NCBI GenBank assembly: GCA_028875175.1
Contig: JAPPFO010000237.1
Location: 1-37,471, forward strand
DNA length: 37,471 bases
Direction: 5' to 3'
DNA from: Chloroflexota bacterium
GTDB lineage: Bacteria; Chloroflexota; UBA11872
The position numbers and the translations under genes were made by a program. Positions 1 to 6,827 of this stretch are shown piece by piece. The notes beneath the pieces are model-generated. The model was not told the origin of the DNA, did no database searches, and saw only the letters and a program-made list of their open reading frames with translations. How positions within the stretch are numbered: the first letter of the stretch is position 1; every line of letters begins with the position of its first letter.

Positions 1-43
1 TGTGTTCACCATGTCTCCGAACATGTGTTCATGATGTCCCCGG
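1..43. repeat. Two-copy 23-bp-period direct repeat at window edge
   Basis: TGTGTTCA-NN-ATGTC-N-CCG occurs at 1-19 and again at 24-42, 16 of 19 positions identical, with a 23-bp period. The second copy also forms the imperfect dyad GAACA-TG-TGTTC at 19-30. Sequences of this kind occur near the ends of some insertion sequences, so this may be the edge of a mobile element that lies outside the window. No transposase is visible, so that reading is only a guess. Confidence 0.4.
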
Positions 44-107
44 TCTGCACAAGGGCGAGGGAGAAAGAGCGGCGTCCTACAAAAGGAGTCTGACCATGTC
101 CCGAGCC

Positions 108-200
108 GCGTCGTGGTCGGGGTGGGTGCCCGGAAGACCCCTCACCGATTTCGGGCGAAGACGCCCGAATCTGCCTCTCCCCCAGGAGAGGGGAAAGACC
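108..200. repeat. Repeat copy A (partial) with two hairpins
   Basis: This partial copy has the order conserved in the other copies: CCCGGAAGACCCCTCACC, then a stem-loop TTCGGGCG-AAGA-CGCCCGAA at 150-169, then a second stem-loop CCTCTCC-CCCA-GGAGAGG at 174-191. In the other two copies the first stem is TTCGGCCG/CGGCCGAA, so one base pair has changed on both sides while pairing is kept. It lies downstream of opcA. Confidence 0.75.
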
Positions 201-226
201 GATGTCCCTTCGAATTAGGTGACACC

Positions 227-275
227 TGAGATCTTTGCGTAACCCGGGAGTGGTTGCCCGAAAGAACCTCACCCC
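227..275. repeat. Partial repeat unit (tandem fragment)
   Basis: GAGATCTTTGCGTAACCC at 227-244, followed by TGGTTGCCCG and CCTCACC, closely matches the first part of the next copy at 292-338 (GAGACCTTTGCGTAACCC). It looks like a truncated copy abutting copy B, as expected from nested insertion or slippage. Confidence 0.55.
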
Positions 276-277
276 AA

Positions 278-556
278 CCCTCTCCCAGGGAGAGACCTTT
301 GCGTAACCCGAGCGTGGTTGCCCGGAAGACCCCTCACCGGTTTCGGCCGGGGACGGCCGAACCTGCCTCTCCCCTCGGAGAGGGTGAAGAGCGCCGCGCC
401 CCTTGGAGGTTGGAGTCCGTCCGCAGGCTCTGGCGCGTGGGTCAAGACCGGAAGACCCCTGAGCGTGACACTCTCGCCCAGGAGAGGGATTTAGTGACGG
501 CCATAGGTTTGAGGGCCAGCAGCGCTTTTGCAAAGGTCTTCAAGGGGAGCGAGAGC
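278..556. repeat. Repeat copy B, about 280 bp, degraded inverted ends
   Basis: The left end begins CCTCTCCCAGGGAGAGACC, followed by TTTGCGTAACCC. The right end (about 527-556), read on the other strand, gives CTCTCGCTCC then a GACCTTTGC core, a degraded inverted copy of the left end. Inside are the hairpins TTCGGCCG-GGGA-CGGCCGAA (342-361) and CCTCTCC-CCTC-GGAGAGG (366-383). The architecture matches copy C at 1758-1989, whose ends are much better preserved. Confidence 0.6.
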
Positions 557-576
557 AAGAGGCCTGCCGCTGTGAA

Positions 577-1647
577 TCAGGCGGCGGCAAGGGTTCGGGC
601 GAGTGTGACGGACTGCTGGAATACCGGATAGTGGGCGCCGCCGGTGAGGAGGTCGTCGAGGCGGAGGCGGGGCCGGGTGGGCGGTGGACGGCGGACGGCG
701 ACGTGGGTGATGGGGGCGAGGTCCGACTGACAGTCGACAACGATGTCCTCGGGCGACGGCATGTGGGCGAGGTAGCGGCTGGTTGGGGCGCTGAGCCGGA
801 CCATTTCAATCAGGACGTTCGGCGTTGACGACGGTTCACAGATGACATCGACCGCGTGGCCGTCGGACGCGAGACGCCAGCCCTGCGCCGTGCGGCGATC
901 CAGTCGCCAGCCAAGGCGCGACGCCATCCAGCCGACGAGCAGGAGGGCGGCGGCGTGGCCGCCCGGCGACTGCTGGACGGCCAACTCAACCGACCTGACA
1001 TGCTCCAAGTCGATGCGGGCGGCGGGCTGGTCGAAGGCCTGCGCGAACGCCTGGCGCCAGGCGAGCAGGCGAAGCCAGAGGGCATCGGTGACCCGGGCGT
1101 GGTGATCGGCGGTGACGACGTCGCCGAGCACCGCGAAGTCGGCGACAACGTCGGTCATGGCGCTGGAGTCGACCAGAATGCGATCGGCAATGTCGAGCAT
1201 GTCGTCGAACAGGTGATCGTCAGTGACGGCTGGCCCGTTCCACCAAACGACGGTGGGGACGCCGCTGGCGGACCAGCTGGCGGCGATGGCGGCGCCTTCC
1301 TCGAATGCGCGGCCCTGCAGGGCGGCGGTCAGCAGTTCGCCGCGGATCGCGGAGGCGCCGTCGGACCTACGTGCGGACAAGAGGCTGACGCGCACCGGGT
1401 CGGAACTCCGGGCGGTGTCGGGGTCATTGACGAGGGCGATGACGCGGCCGGGGTAGGCGGCGACGACGGGCTGGGTCTCGGCTTCGATTTCAGCCCAGCC
1501 GGTGGGCTCGGGATAGCGGGCGACGATGGTGGCGAGGAGCATCTGGGCGTTGAGCTCGGCGCCTGCGTCGGCGGCCTGGCGGGCGGCTTGTTCGCGGAGG
1601 CGGGCAAGAGTTGGGAGGGTGTCGGCGATGGTGGTGGTGAGGTTCAT
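577..1647 (-). CDS. opcA: Glucose-6-phosphate dehydrogenase assembly protein OpcA
   Basis: OpcA is an accessory protein that promotes oligomerisation and activity of glucose-6-phosphate dehydrogenase in cyanobacteria, actinobacteria and relatives. The 356-residue product has the expected layout: a helical N-terminus, an early strand (RVIALVNDP, residues 68-76) and the hydrophobic PTVVWWNGP segment (131-139), corresponding to the family's conserved P-x-x-x-WW region. It follows zwf on the same strand, the usual order. Here, however, the two genes are about 400 bp apart with a repeat element between them, so opcA may need its own promoter or depend on read-through. The ATG at 1647 is chosen because the protein starts normally there; no strong ribosome binding site precedes it. 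Identification rests on motif resemblance plus the zwf neighbour. Confidence 0.85.
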   Translation of the reverse strand: MNLTTTIADTLPTLARLREQAARQAADAGAELNAQMLLATIVARYPEPTGWAEIEAETQPVVAAYPGRVIALVNDPDTARSSDPVRVSLLSARRSDGASAIRGELLTAALQGRAFEEGAAIAASWSASGVPTVVWWNGPAVTDDHLFDDMLDIADRILVDSSAMTDVVADFAVLGDVVTADHHARVTDALWLRLLAWRQAFAQAFDQPAARIDLEHVRSVELAVQQSPGGHAAALLLVGWMASRLGWRLDRRTAQGWRLASDGHAVDVICEPSSTPNVLIEMVRLSAPTSRYLAHMPSPEDIVVDCQSDLAPITHVAVRRPPPTRPRLRLDDLLTGGAHYPVFQQSVTLARTLAAA

Positions 1648-2045
1648 CAGAGGGCTAAAGGCAGTTCATTTGGACCAAAGATGGGACAAGAGGTACGGCG
1701 TCGGTCTTCTTGCGTTCGGGGATGAGGAGATGCCCGGAGTTTCGACCCTCACCCCAGCCCTCTCCCTGCCAGAGACCTTTGCGTAACCCGAGGGCGGGTG
1801 CCCGGAAGACCCCTCACCGGTTTCGGCCGGGGACGGCCGAACCTGCCTCTCCCCCAGGAGAGGGTAAAGACCCGCGTCCCCTTGAAGAGATTGACACCGA
1901 ACACCGTCGCCTTCCCCCGGGTGGGAGTAAAAGCGTCCGCGAACTGGAGGGTCACGGGAGTTTCGCAAAGGTCTCTGCCAGGGAGAGGGAGGAAGAGGCG
2001 TGTGATTCCCTAGATGCTTTCGAGCAGCGAAGGCGCCGGGGGCGC
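1648..2045. other. 398-bp gap between zwf and opcA holding a repeat element
   Basis: This gap separates two genes that are normally adjacent. It contains repeat copy C (1758-1989) and short flanks. No gene is supported. On the minus strand, TTGTCC at about 1686-1691 could contribute to an opcA promoter, but I see no convincing -10 at the right spacing. Confidence 0.6.
1758..1989. repeat. Repeat copy C: 232-bp MITE-like element with 30-bp inverted ends
   Basis: The left end (1758-1787) and the reverse complement of the right end (1960-1989) match at 28 of 30 positions. They begin CCCTCTCCCTG and continue to the shared core CAGAGACCTTTGCG; the two mismatches are TGCC/TGGC and GTA/GAA. The interior holds the hairpin TTCGGCCG-GGGA-CGGCCGAA (1822-1841) and a CCTCTCC/GGAGAGG hairpin. 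There is no coding capacity. Small size, inverted ends and related copies nearby fit a non-autonomous mobile element or a large REP-like palindromic repeat. I see no clear target-site duplication. Confidence 0.7.
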
Positions 2046-3602
2046 TCACAGGCGGCGCCAGCGGAAGCCGTCGGCTCGGAGGAGGTCGCCGGCCTGGCGG
2101 GGGCCCCAGCGGCCGGCTTCGTAGGTGGGGAGGCGGGAGACGGGGTCGCCTTCCCAGGCTTCGAGGATAGGCATGACGGCGCGCCAGGCGGCTTCGGTTT
2201 CGTCGCGGCGAATGAAGAGGGTCTGGTCGCCGAGCATCACGTCGAGCAGCAGGCGTTCGTAGGCGTCGGGGGACTCCTCGGCGAAGCTCTGGCCGTAGCC
2301 AAAGTCCATGCGGACCGGGCGGACGCGCATGCCGAGCCCGGGCTGCTTGGCCTCGAAGGTGATGGACACGCCTTCGTCGGGCTGGATGCGCAGGGCCAGT
2401 ACGTTGGGCGGCACGCCGTCGGGGTTGGATTCGCCGAAGAGCAGGTGGGGGACTTCGTTGAACTGGATGGCGATTTCACTGGCGCGCTTGGCGAGGCGCT
2501 TGCCGCTGCGCAGGTAGAAGGGGACGCCCTTCCAGCGCCAGTTATCAATGAAGAAGCGAGAGGCAAAGTAGGTCTCGGTGGTGGAGTCGGGAGCCACGCC
2601 GTCCTCGTCGCGATAGGCGGGGACTTCCCGGCCTTCGACGAAGCCGGCGCCGTAGGACGCGCGCATGACGTTGCTGGCGACCTGGTCGGGTTCGAGGTGG
2701 CGCAGGGCGCGGAGGACCTTGACCTTTTCGTCGCGGATGGAGTCGGCCTGGAAGTCAACGGGCGGCTCCATGGCCACGAGGGCGAAGAGCTGCATGATGT
2801 GGTTCTGGACCATGTCGCGAAGGACGCCGGCTTCCTCGTAGTAGGTACCGCGACCCTCGAGGCCGACGGATTCCGCCACGGTAATTTGTACGGAGTCGAT
2901 GTAGCGGCGGTTCCAGACCGGTTCGAAGATGACGTTGGCAAAGCGCAGGACAAGGACGTTCTGGACGGTTTCCTTACCCAGATAGTGGTCGATGCGGTAG
3001 ATCTGCGATTCGTCGAAGACGTCGTTGGCGATCGCATTGAGGTCCAGGGCGGTGGCGAGGTCGCGGCCGAACGGCTTCTCGATGACGATGCGCGTCGTGC
3101 CGGGGCCGCGGTTGAGGCCGGTTTCGCCGAGCAGGCGGATGATCTCGGGGAAGAGGCTGGGCTGGGTGGCGAGGTAGAAGATGCGGTTGCCGCCGGTGCC
3201 GTGGCGGGTCTCGATATCGGCCAGCTCACGCTTCAGGTCTTCGTAGCCCGCGTGGGTGCTGAAGTCGCCACGGACGTAGTAGAGGCCCTGCTGGAAGGCG
3301 TTCCAGAGTTCGGGGTCGGGCTTGCCGGTGCGGGAGAAGCTGGTGGTGGCTTCGAGTTGGCGAGCCCGGTAACTCTCGTCGTCCATCGGGCGGCGACCCA
3401 GGCCGACGACGGCAAGGGACGACGGCAGCAGGGCGTTGCGTTCGAGGTTGTAGAGGGCGGGAATGAGCTTGCGGGCGGCGAGGTCGCCGGAGCCGCCGAA
3501 GATGATGAGGGTGTGACCGGGGGGAGCCTCCTGGAATGACAGGCCTTCACGTAGCGGATTGACTCCAAGCGCGGCGTCTAAGGCCTGGCCGTTCGTGCTC
3601 AT
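2046..3602 (-). CDS. zwf: Glucose-6-phosphate 1-dehydrogenase
   Basis: Catalyses the NADP-linked oxidation of glucose 6-phosphate to 6-phosphogluconolactone, the first step of the oxidative pentose phosphate pathway. The 518-residue product has the nucleotide-binding motif GGSGDLAARK (36-45), EKPFG (175-179) and the substrate/catalytic motif RIDHYLGKE (203-211), and matches the usual family length of about 490-515. The reading frame stays open much further upstream, but the ATG at 3602 is preferred: it has GGAG eight bases upstream and starts 13 bases after the pgi stop, whereas the upstream extension is low-complexity sequence antisense to pgi. It is co-directional with tal and pgi and is followed by opcA after a repeat-filled gap. 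Confidence 0.97.
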   Translation of the reverse strand: MSTNGQALDAALGVNPLREGLSFQEAPPGHTLIIFGGSGDLAARKLIPALYNLERNALLPSSLAVVGLGRRPMDDESYRARQLEATTSFSRTGKPDPELWNAFQQGLYYVRGDFSTHAGYEDLKRELADIETRHGTGGNRIFYLATQPSLFPEIIRLLGETGLNRGPGTTRIVIEKPFGRDLATALDLNAIANDVFDESQIYRIDHYLGKETVQNVLVLRFANVIFEPVWNRRYIDSVQITVAESVGLEGRGTYYEEAGVLRDMVQNHIMQLFALVAMEPPVDFQADSIRDEKVKVLRALRHLEPDQVASNVMRASYGAGFVEGREVPAYRDEDGVAPDSTTETYFASRFFIDNWRWKGVPFYLRSGKRLAKRASEIAIQFNEVPHLLFGESNPDGVPPNVLALRIQPDEGVSITFEAKQPGLGMRVRPVRMDFGYGQSFAEESPDAYERLLLDVMLGDQTLFIRRDETEAAWRAVMPILEAWEGDPVSRLPTYEAGRWGPRQAGDLLRADGFRWRRL

Positions 3603-3615
3603 GGGAAATGCTCCG

Positions 3616-5325
3616 TCAAGCGGAAGTGATCTGGTCCAGGGCGGTGCGAAGGGCGGAGGCCACGGTTTCGAGGTCGGTGGACGAGTCGCCGAGATGCAGG
3701 CGGAGGCGGCGGCGTTCGCGGGCGGCGAGGGATTCCAGGTCACCGATGGCTTGCGCGTCGATGAGCGTGCCGAAGGTGTAGCCGCGGGCAGGGACGTCAA
3801 CATCATCCTGGTGATCGGCGGTGATCTGCAGGAACACACCGCTGTCGGGGCCGCCCTTGTGCAACTGGCCGGTGGAGTGCAGGAAGCGGGGACCGTAGCC
3901 GAGGGTGACGGCACGATGCAGGGCGTCGCGGAGCAGGGCCTGAATAGTGCGCAGGCCGGCGTCGTGAGCGGGCGTGCGGTCGACGTAGGCCTGGATGGAG
4001 ATGTAGTCGCCGCGGCGGACGGAGCTGAGCCAACCGGTGAGGGCGGTGGTGAGGTCGGGGGCCTGGCTGCCGGCGGCGAGCACGCCGTTGGCGCTGGGGC
4101 CGGCGGGGATTTCGAACGGCTCGCCGGAGGCAGTGATCTGGCCGAGGACGCGGTCCGTGTTGTCCTTGCTCTCGGCGACGCTGGGCTGGTCGAATGGATT
4201 TATGTCAAGCAGCGAGCCGGCCACCGCGGTGGCGAGTTCCCAGGTGAGGAAGTGGGCGCCGATGTCGTGCGGATCGTCCAGCGGGAGGGTGATGACCGGG
4301 TGGCCGGCGTTGGCGAGAGCTTCGAGGCGGGCGCAGCGGCCGTCGTCGGGGTCGCCGGCCAGGGCGAGTTCCACGAAGACACGATCGTTGTCGTACATGC
4401 AGGGGTCGCCCAGCGGCTCGCCGTCGACCGGCACGATGCCCTGGCCTTCCTTTCCGGTGCTCTCAGCGACGAGCTGCTCGACCCAGGCGCCGACGGGCCG
4501 AAGGGAGGCGGAGGGTACGAGCGTGAGTTTGTTCCGCCCCGCCCCGGCGAGTGCACCGAGCGCCACGCCGATGGTGACGGGCGGGTTGGTGCTGACCGAG
4601 GGGTTGGCGGCAGAAGATTGACCGGCGGCTATGGCGCGATCGAGCAGCGGCTCCAGGTCAATGCCGGCGAGCGCCGCGGGGACGAGTCCGAAGAAGGACA
4701 GCGCGGAGTAACGGCCGCCGATGTCAGGCGGGTTGAGGAAGACGCGGGCGTAGGCGTGGTCCTGGGCGAGCGAGGCGAGGCTGGTTCCGGGATCGGTGAT
4801 GGCGACGAAGTGGCGGCCTGGCGACTCAGCGCCGGCGGCGGCGTAGCGGGACCAGAAGTACTCGGCGAGAGTGGCGGTTTCCAGGGTGCCGCCGGACTTG
4901 CTGGCGACGATGAACAGTGACCGGTCGAGGTCAAGATCAGACTCGACGCGGCGGATGGCGGCGGGGTCGGTGGTGTCGAGGACCGTGAGTTGGGGCGAGC
5001 CCTCGGCCTGCGGGATGACGGAGGCCATGACCTCGGGGGCGAGGCTGCTGCCGCCCATGCCAAGGAGGACCACGTCGTCGACCTGTTGAGCGATCTCGGC
5101 GCTCCAGGCGGAGAGGTCGTCAACGCCGGCTCGCATGGATTCGGCCACGCGCAGCCAGCCGAGGCTGTCAGCAATCTGGTTTTGGACGAGGGGGTTCTGG
5201 GTCCAGAGGGAGAGATCGGCGGCCCAAAGACGACGGGCGACGTCGTTGGCCTGGGCGCGATCCAAGGCTTCGGCAACGGCATCAGTCGCCGGGCCAAAGC
5301 GAGCGGTGGGACCCTCGCCGGACAT
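3616..5325 (-). CDS. pgi: Glucose-6-phosphate isomerase (Tal-Pgi type)
   Basis: Interconverts glucose 6-phosphate and fructose 6-phosphate, feeding zwf from glycolytic or gluconeogenic sugar phosphate. The 569-residue protein shows GMGGSSLAPEV (89-99), the sugar-phosphate-binding SKSGGTLET (142-150) and IGGRYSALS (202-210). A late HSTGQLHKGGP segment resembles the isomerase half of the fused transaldolase/isomerase proteins found in several phyla. It sits 18 bp downstream of tal and 13 bp upstream of zwf, consistent with one transcript. The gene order tal-pgi mirrors the domain order of the fusion, so this is the unfused form of that arrangement. Confidence 0.95.
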   Translation of the reverse strand: MSGEGPTARFGPATDAVAEALDRAQANDVARRLWAADLSLWTQNPLVQNQIADSLGWLRVAESMRAGVDDLSAWSAEIAQQVDDVVLLGMGGSSLAPEVMASVIPQAEGSPQLTVLDTTDPAAIRRVESDLDLDRSLFIVASKSGGTLETATLAEYFWSRYAAAGAESPGRHFVAITDPGTSLASLAQDHAYARVFLNPPDIGGRYSALSFFGLVPAALAGIDLEPLLDRAIAAGQSSAANPSVSTNPPVTIGVALGALAGAGRNKLTLVPSASLRPVGAWVEQLVAESTGKEGQGIVPVDGEPLGDPCMYDNDRVFVELALAGDPDDGRCARLEALANAGHPVITLPLDDPHDIGAHFLTWELATAVAGSLLDINPFDQPSVAESKDNTDRVLGQITASGEPFEIPAGPSANGVLAAGSQAPDLTTALTGWLSSVRRGDYISIQAYVDRTPAHDAGLRTIQALLRDALHRAVTLGYGPRFLHSTGQLHKGGPDSGVFLQITADHQDDVDVPARGYTFGTLIDAQAIGDLESLAARERRRLRLHLGDSSTDLETVASALRTALDQITSA

Positions 5326-5343
5326 TGCGGCCTCAGTTCCAGG

Positions 5344-6471
5344 CTAGGAGGCGAGCGCCCCCGCCTTGGCCTCCAGGTCTTGCAGGAGGTCGTCGTAGGA
5401 GTCGATGAACTTCTGGACGCCCTCTTCCTGGAGCTGGTCCATGATGGCGTCGAGGTCGACGCCCAGGGCGGCGAGCCGCTCAAGGACGCCGCTCCAGTAG
5501 TCGGGGTCGCTGCTTACGGTGGACTGCACCTCGCCCTGCTCGCGGAAGGCGTCCATGGTGACCGAGGGCATGGTGTTGACGGTTTTGGGGCCGATGAGCT
5601 CGTCCACGTAGAGGGTGGGCGGGTACTCGGGATTCTTGGTGCTGGTGCTGGCCCAGAGCGGGCGCTGGGGCTGGGCGCCGTCGGCGGCCAGGGCCTGGTA
5701 GCGCTCGGAGGCGGAGATCTCCTCGAAGATCTCGTAGACGGCCTTGGAGTTGGCGATGGCGGCCTTGCCGAGGAGGGAGCGGATTTCATCGGCGTCGCCC
5801 GGGCGTTCCGCCAGGAGTGCTTCGAGCTGGGCATCAACGGCAGTGTCGATGCGGCTGACGAAGGTGCTGGCCACGGAGGCAACATCGTCCACCGGTTTGC
5901 CGGCAGCCGCGCGGTTTTCGAGGGCGCTGAGATAAGCATCGACCACGCCGCGGTAGACGGCCTGGGCGAAGATGAGGGTGATGTTGACGTTGACGCCTTC
6001 GCTGATCAGGGTCTCGACCGCGGGTAAACCGGCGGGCGTGGCGGGGACCTTGATCATGAGGTTTGGGCGGTTCACCGAGGCGAGCAGGCGGCGGGCTTCT
6101 TCGACCGTGCCCTCGGTGTCGTGGGCCAGGCGCGGGGAGACTTCCAGGCTGACGAAGCCGTCGGTCATGCCCGATTCGTCGAAGACCGGGCGCAGCACGT
6201 CGCAGGCGGCGGCGATGTCGTCAACGGCGATGGCCTCGAACATCTCCTCGGGCGAGAAGCCCTGGGCGCCGAGACGGCGGATGTCCTCGTCGTAGGTGTC
6301 GCTGCCCTTGATGGCCTCCTGGAAGATCGTGGGGTTGGAGGTCATGCCGCGGACGCCCTCTTCGGCGACCAGGCGGGCGAGTTCTCCAGAGTCGACCAGG
6401 TCCCGGCTGAGGAAGTCCAGCCAGACGCTTTGACCGTGCGCATGGAGTTCGTGCAGCGGGGTTTGAGACAT
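5344..6471 (-). CDS. tal: Transaldolase
   Basis: Transfers a dihydroxyacetone unit between sugar phosphates in the non-oxidative pentose phosphate pathway. The 375-residue product has the family signature TSNPTIF (44-50) and the Schiff-base lysine K141 in LMIKVPATPAG, followed by the conserved NVNITLIF segment (161-168). The length fits the longer (type 2, tal-pgi associated) subfamily. The start at 6471 is chosen over an ATG 17 codons upstream because GGAGG lies 6 bp ahead of it and the family N-terminus aligns there. It is the first gene of the tal-pgi-zwf run, and a strong palindrome lies 68-93 bp upstream. Confidence 0.96.
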   Translation of the reverse strand: MSQTPLHELHAHGQSVWLDFLSRDLVDSGELARLVAEEGVRGMTSNPTIFQEAIKGSDTYDEDIRRLGAQGFSPEEMFEAIAVDDIAAACDVLRPVFDESGMTDGFVSLEVSPRLAHDTEGTVEEARRLLASVNRPNLMIKVPATPAGLPAVETLISEGVNVNITLIFAQAVYRGVVDAYLSALENRAAAGKPVDDVASVASTFVSRIDTAVDAQLEALLAERPGDADEIRSLLGKAAIANSKAVYEIFEEISASERYQALAADGAQPQRPLWASTSTKNPEYPPTLYVDELIGPKTVNTMPSVTMDAFREQGEVQSTVSSDPDYWSGVLERLAALGVDLDAIMDQLQEEGVQKFIDSYDDLLQDLEAKAGALAS

Positions 6472-6827
6472 CGAAACCTCCGGGGCCGGAGCAGCGTTGG
6501 TCGGCCGAGGTCGAGCGTGCAAGCGGGTGGCTTACACGGGTACGTCTGCTACAGCAATCGTACCAACGGGACCGCCGACGGCCTTCGGTCGTAGGCGTTG
6601 AGATCAGGCTGCCTTAATCAGGAAGGGATAGCAGGCACGGCACGATCCTCCGAAGGCGCGGCTATCGCGGCATGCCCCGTGTGTTGGGGCCCGGTGGTTT
6701 AGCGATGGCCGCTAGGGCGTAGCTCTCGGGCGCCTGCCAGGCCCCGGGACTCGCGGCTTCGGAAACTCCCGCATTGCCCTTGGTTGGCAGGGAACGAGCG
6801 TCGTCAGCAGCACCCGACGCCCACGTA
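6472..6827. other. Intergenic region upstream of tal
   Basis: This 356-bp stretch separates the membrane-protein gene (ending at 6828) from tal, both on the minus strand. It holds the tal ribosome binding site and the palindrome at 6539-6564; the rest shows no gene or RNA that I recognise. On the minus strand TTGCTG followed 17 bp later by TAAGCC overlaps the palindrome and is a weak promoter candidate. Confidence 0.55.
6539..6564. promoter_or_regulatory. 26-bp interrupted palindrome, candidate operator of tal-pgi-zwf
   Basis: The sequence reads GGTACG-2 nt-TGCT-2 nt-AGCA-2 nt-CGTACC, so 20 of 26 positions are symmetric and all six asymmetric bases fall in three 2-nt blocks. That block pattern is typical of a dimeric protein site rather than a terminator: there is no T-run, and it lies 68-93 bp upstream of the tal start. 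No regulator gene is adjacent, so the binding protein is unknown. Confidence 0.6.

Larger units (their letters stand above)
44..576. other. Intergenic region filled by degenerate repeat copies
   Basis: No credible gene is present between the window edge and the 3' end of opcA. The stretch is built from shared modules: a 'CCCGGAAGACCCCTCACC' module, a TTCG-type hairpin, a CCTCTCC/GGAGAGG hairpin, and a 'GAGACCTTTGCGTAACCC' module, arranged as one fairly complete copy plus partial copies. Apparent open frames here simply read through these repeats in several frames and are not supported as genes. Confidence 0.7.

Noticed and set aside
108..556. CRISPR-like array
   Set aside because: The repeats are few, unevenly spaced, internally palindromic and degenerate, with no uniform spacers or cas genes.
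254..631. Short open frame across the first intergenic region
   Set aside because: It consists of repeat modules translated in one frame and runs into the 3' end of opcA.
1710..3539. Long plus-strand open frame opposite zwf
   Set aside because: It is antisense to a well-identified gene; its product is a Gly/Ala/Val/Asp-rich shadow with no family motif, as expected from the high GC content.
3603..3914. N-terminal extension of zwf by 104 codons
   Set aside because: The extension is Pro/Ser/Ala-rich antisense sequence inside pgi; the ATG at 3602 has a ribosome binding site and fits the family length.
3559..4920. Long plus-strand open frame opposite pgi
   Set aside because: Same reason: antisense to pgi, biased composition and no recognisable domain.
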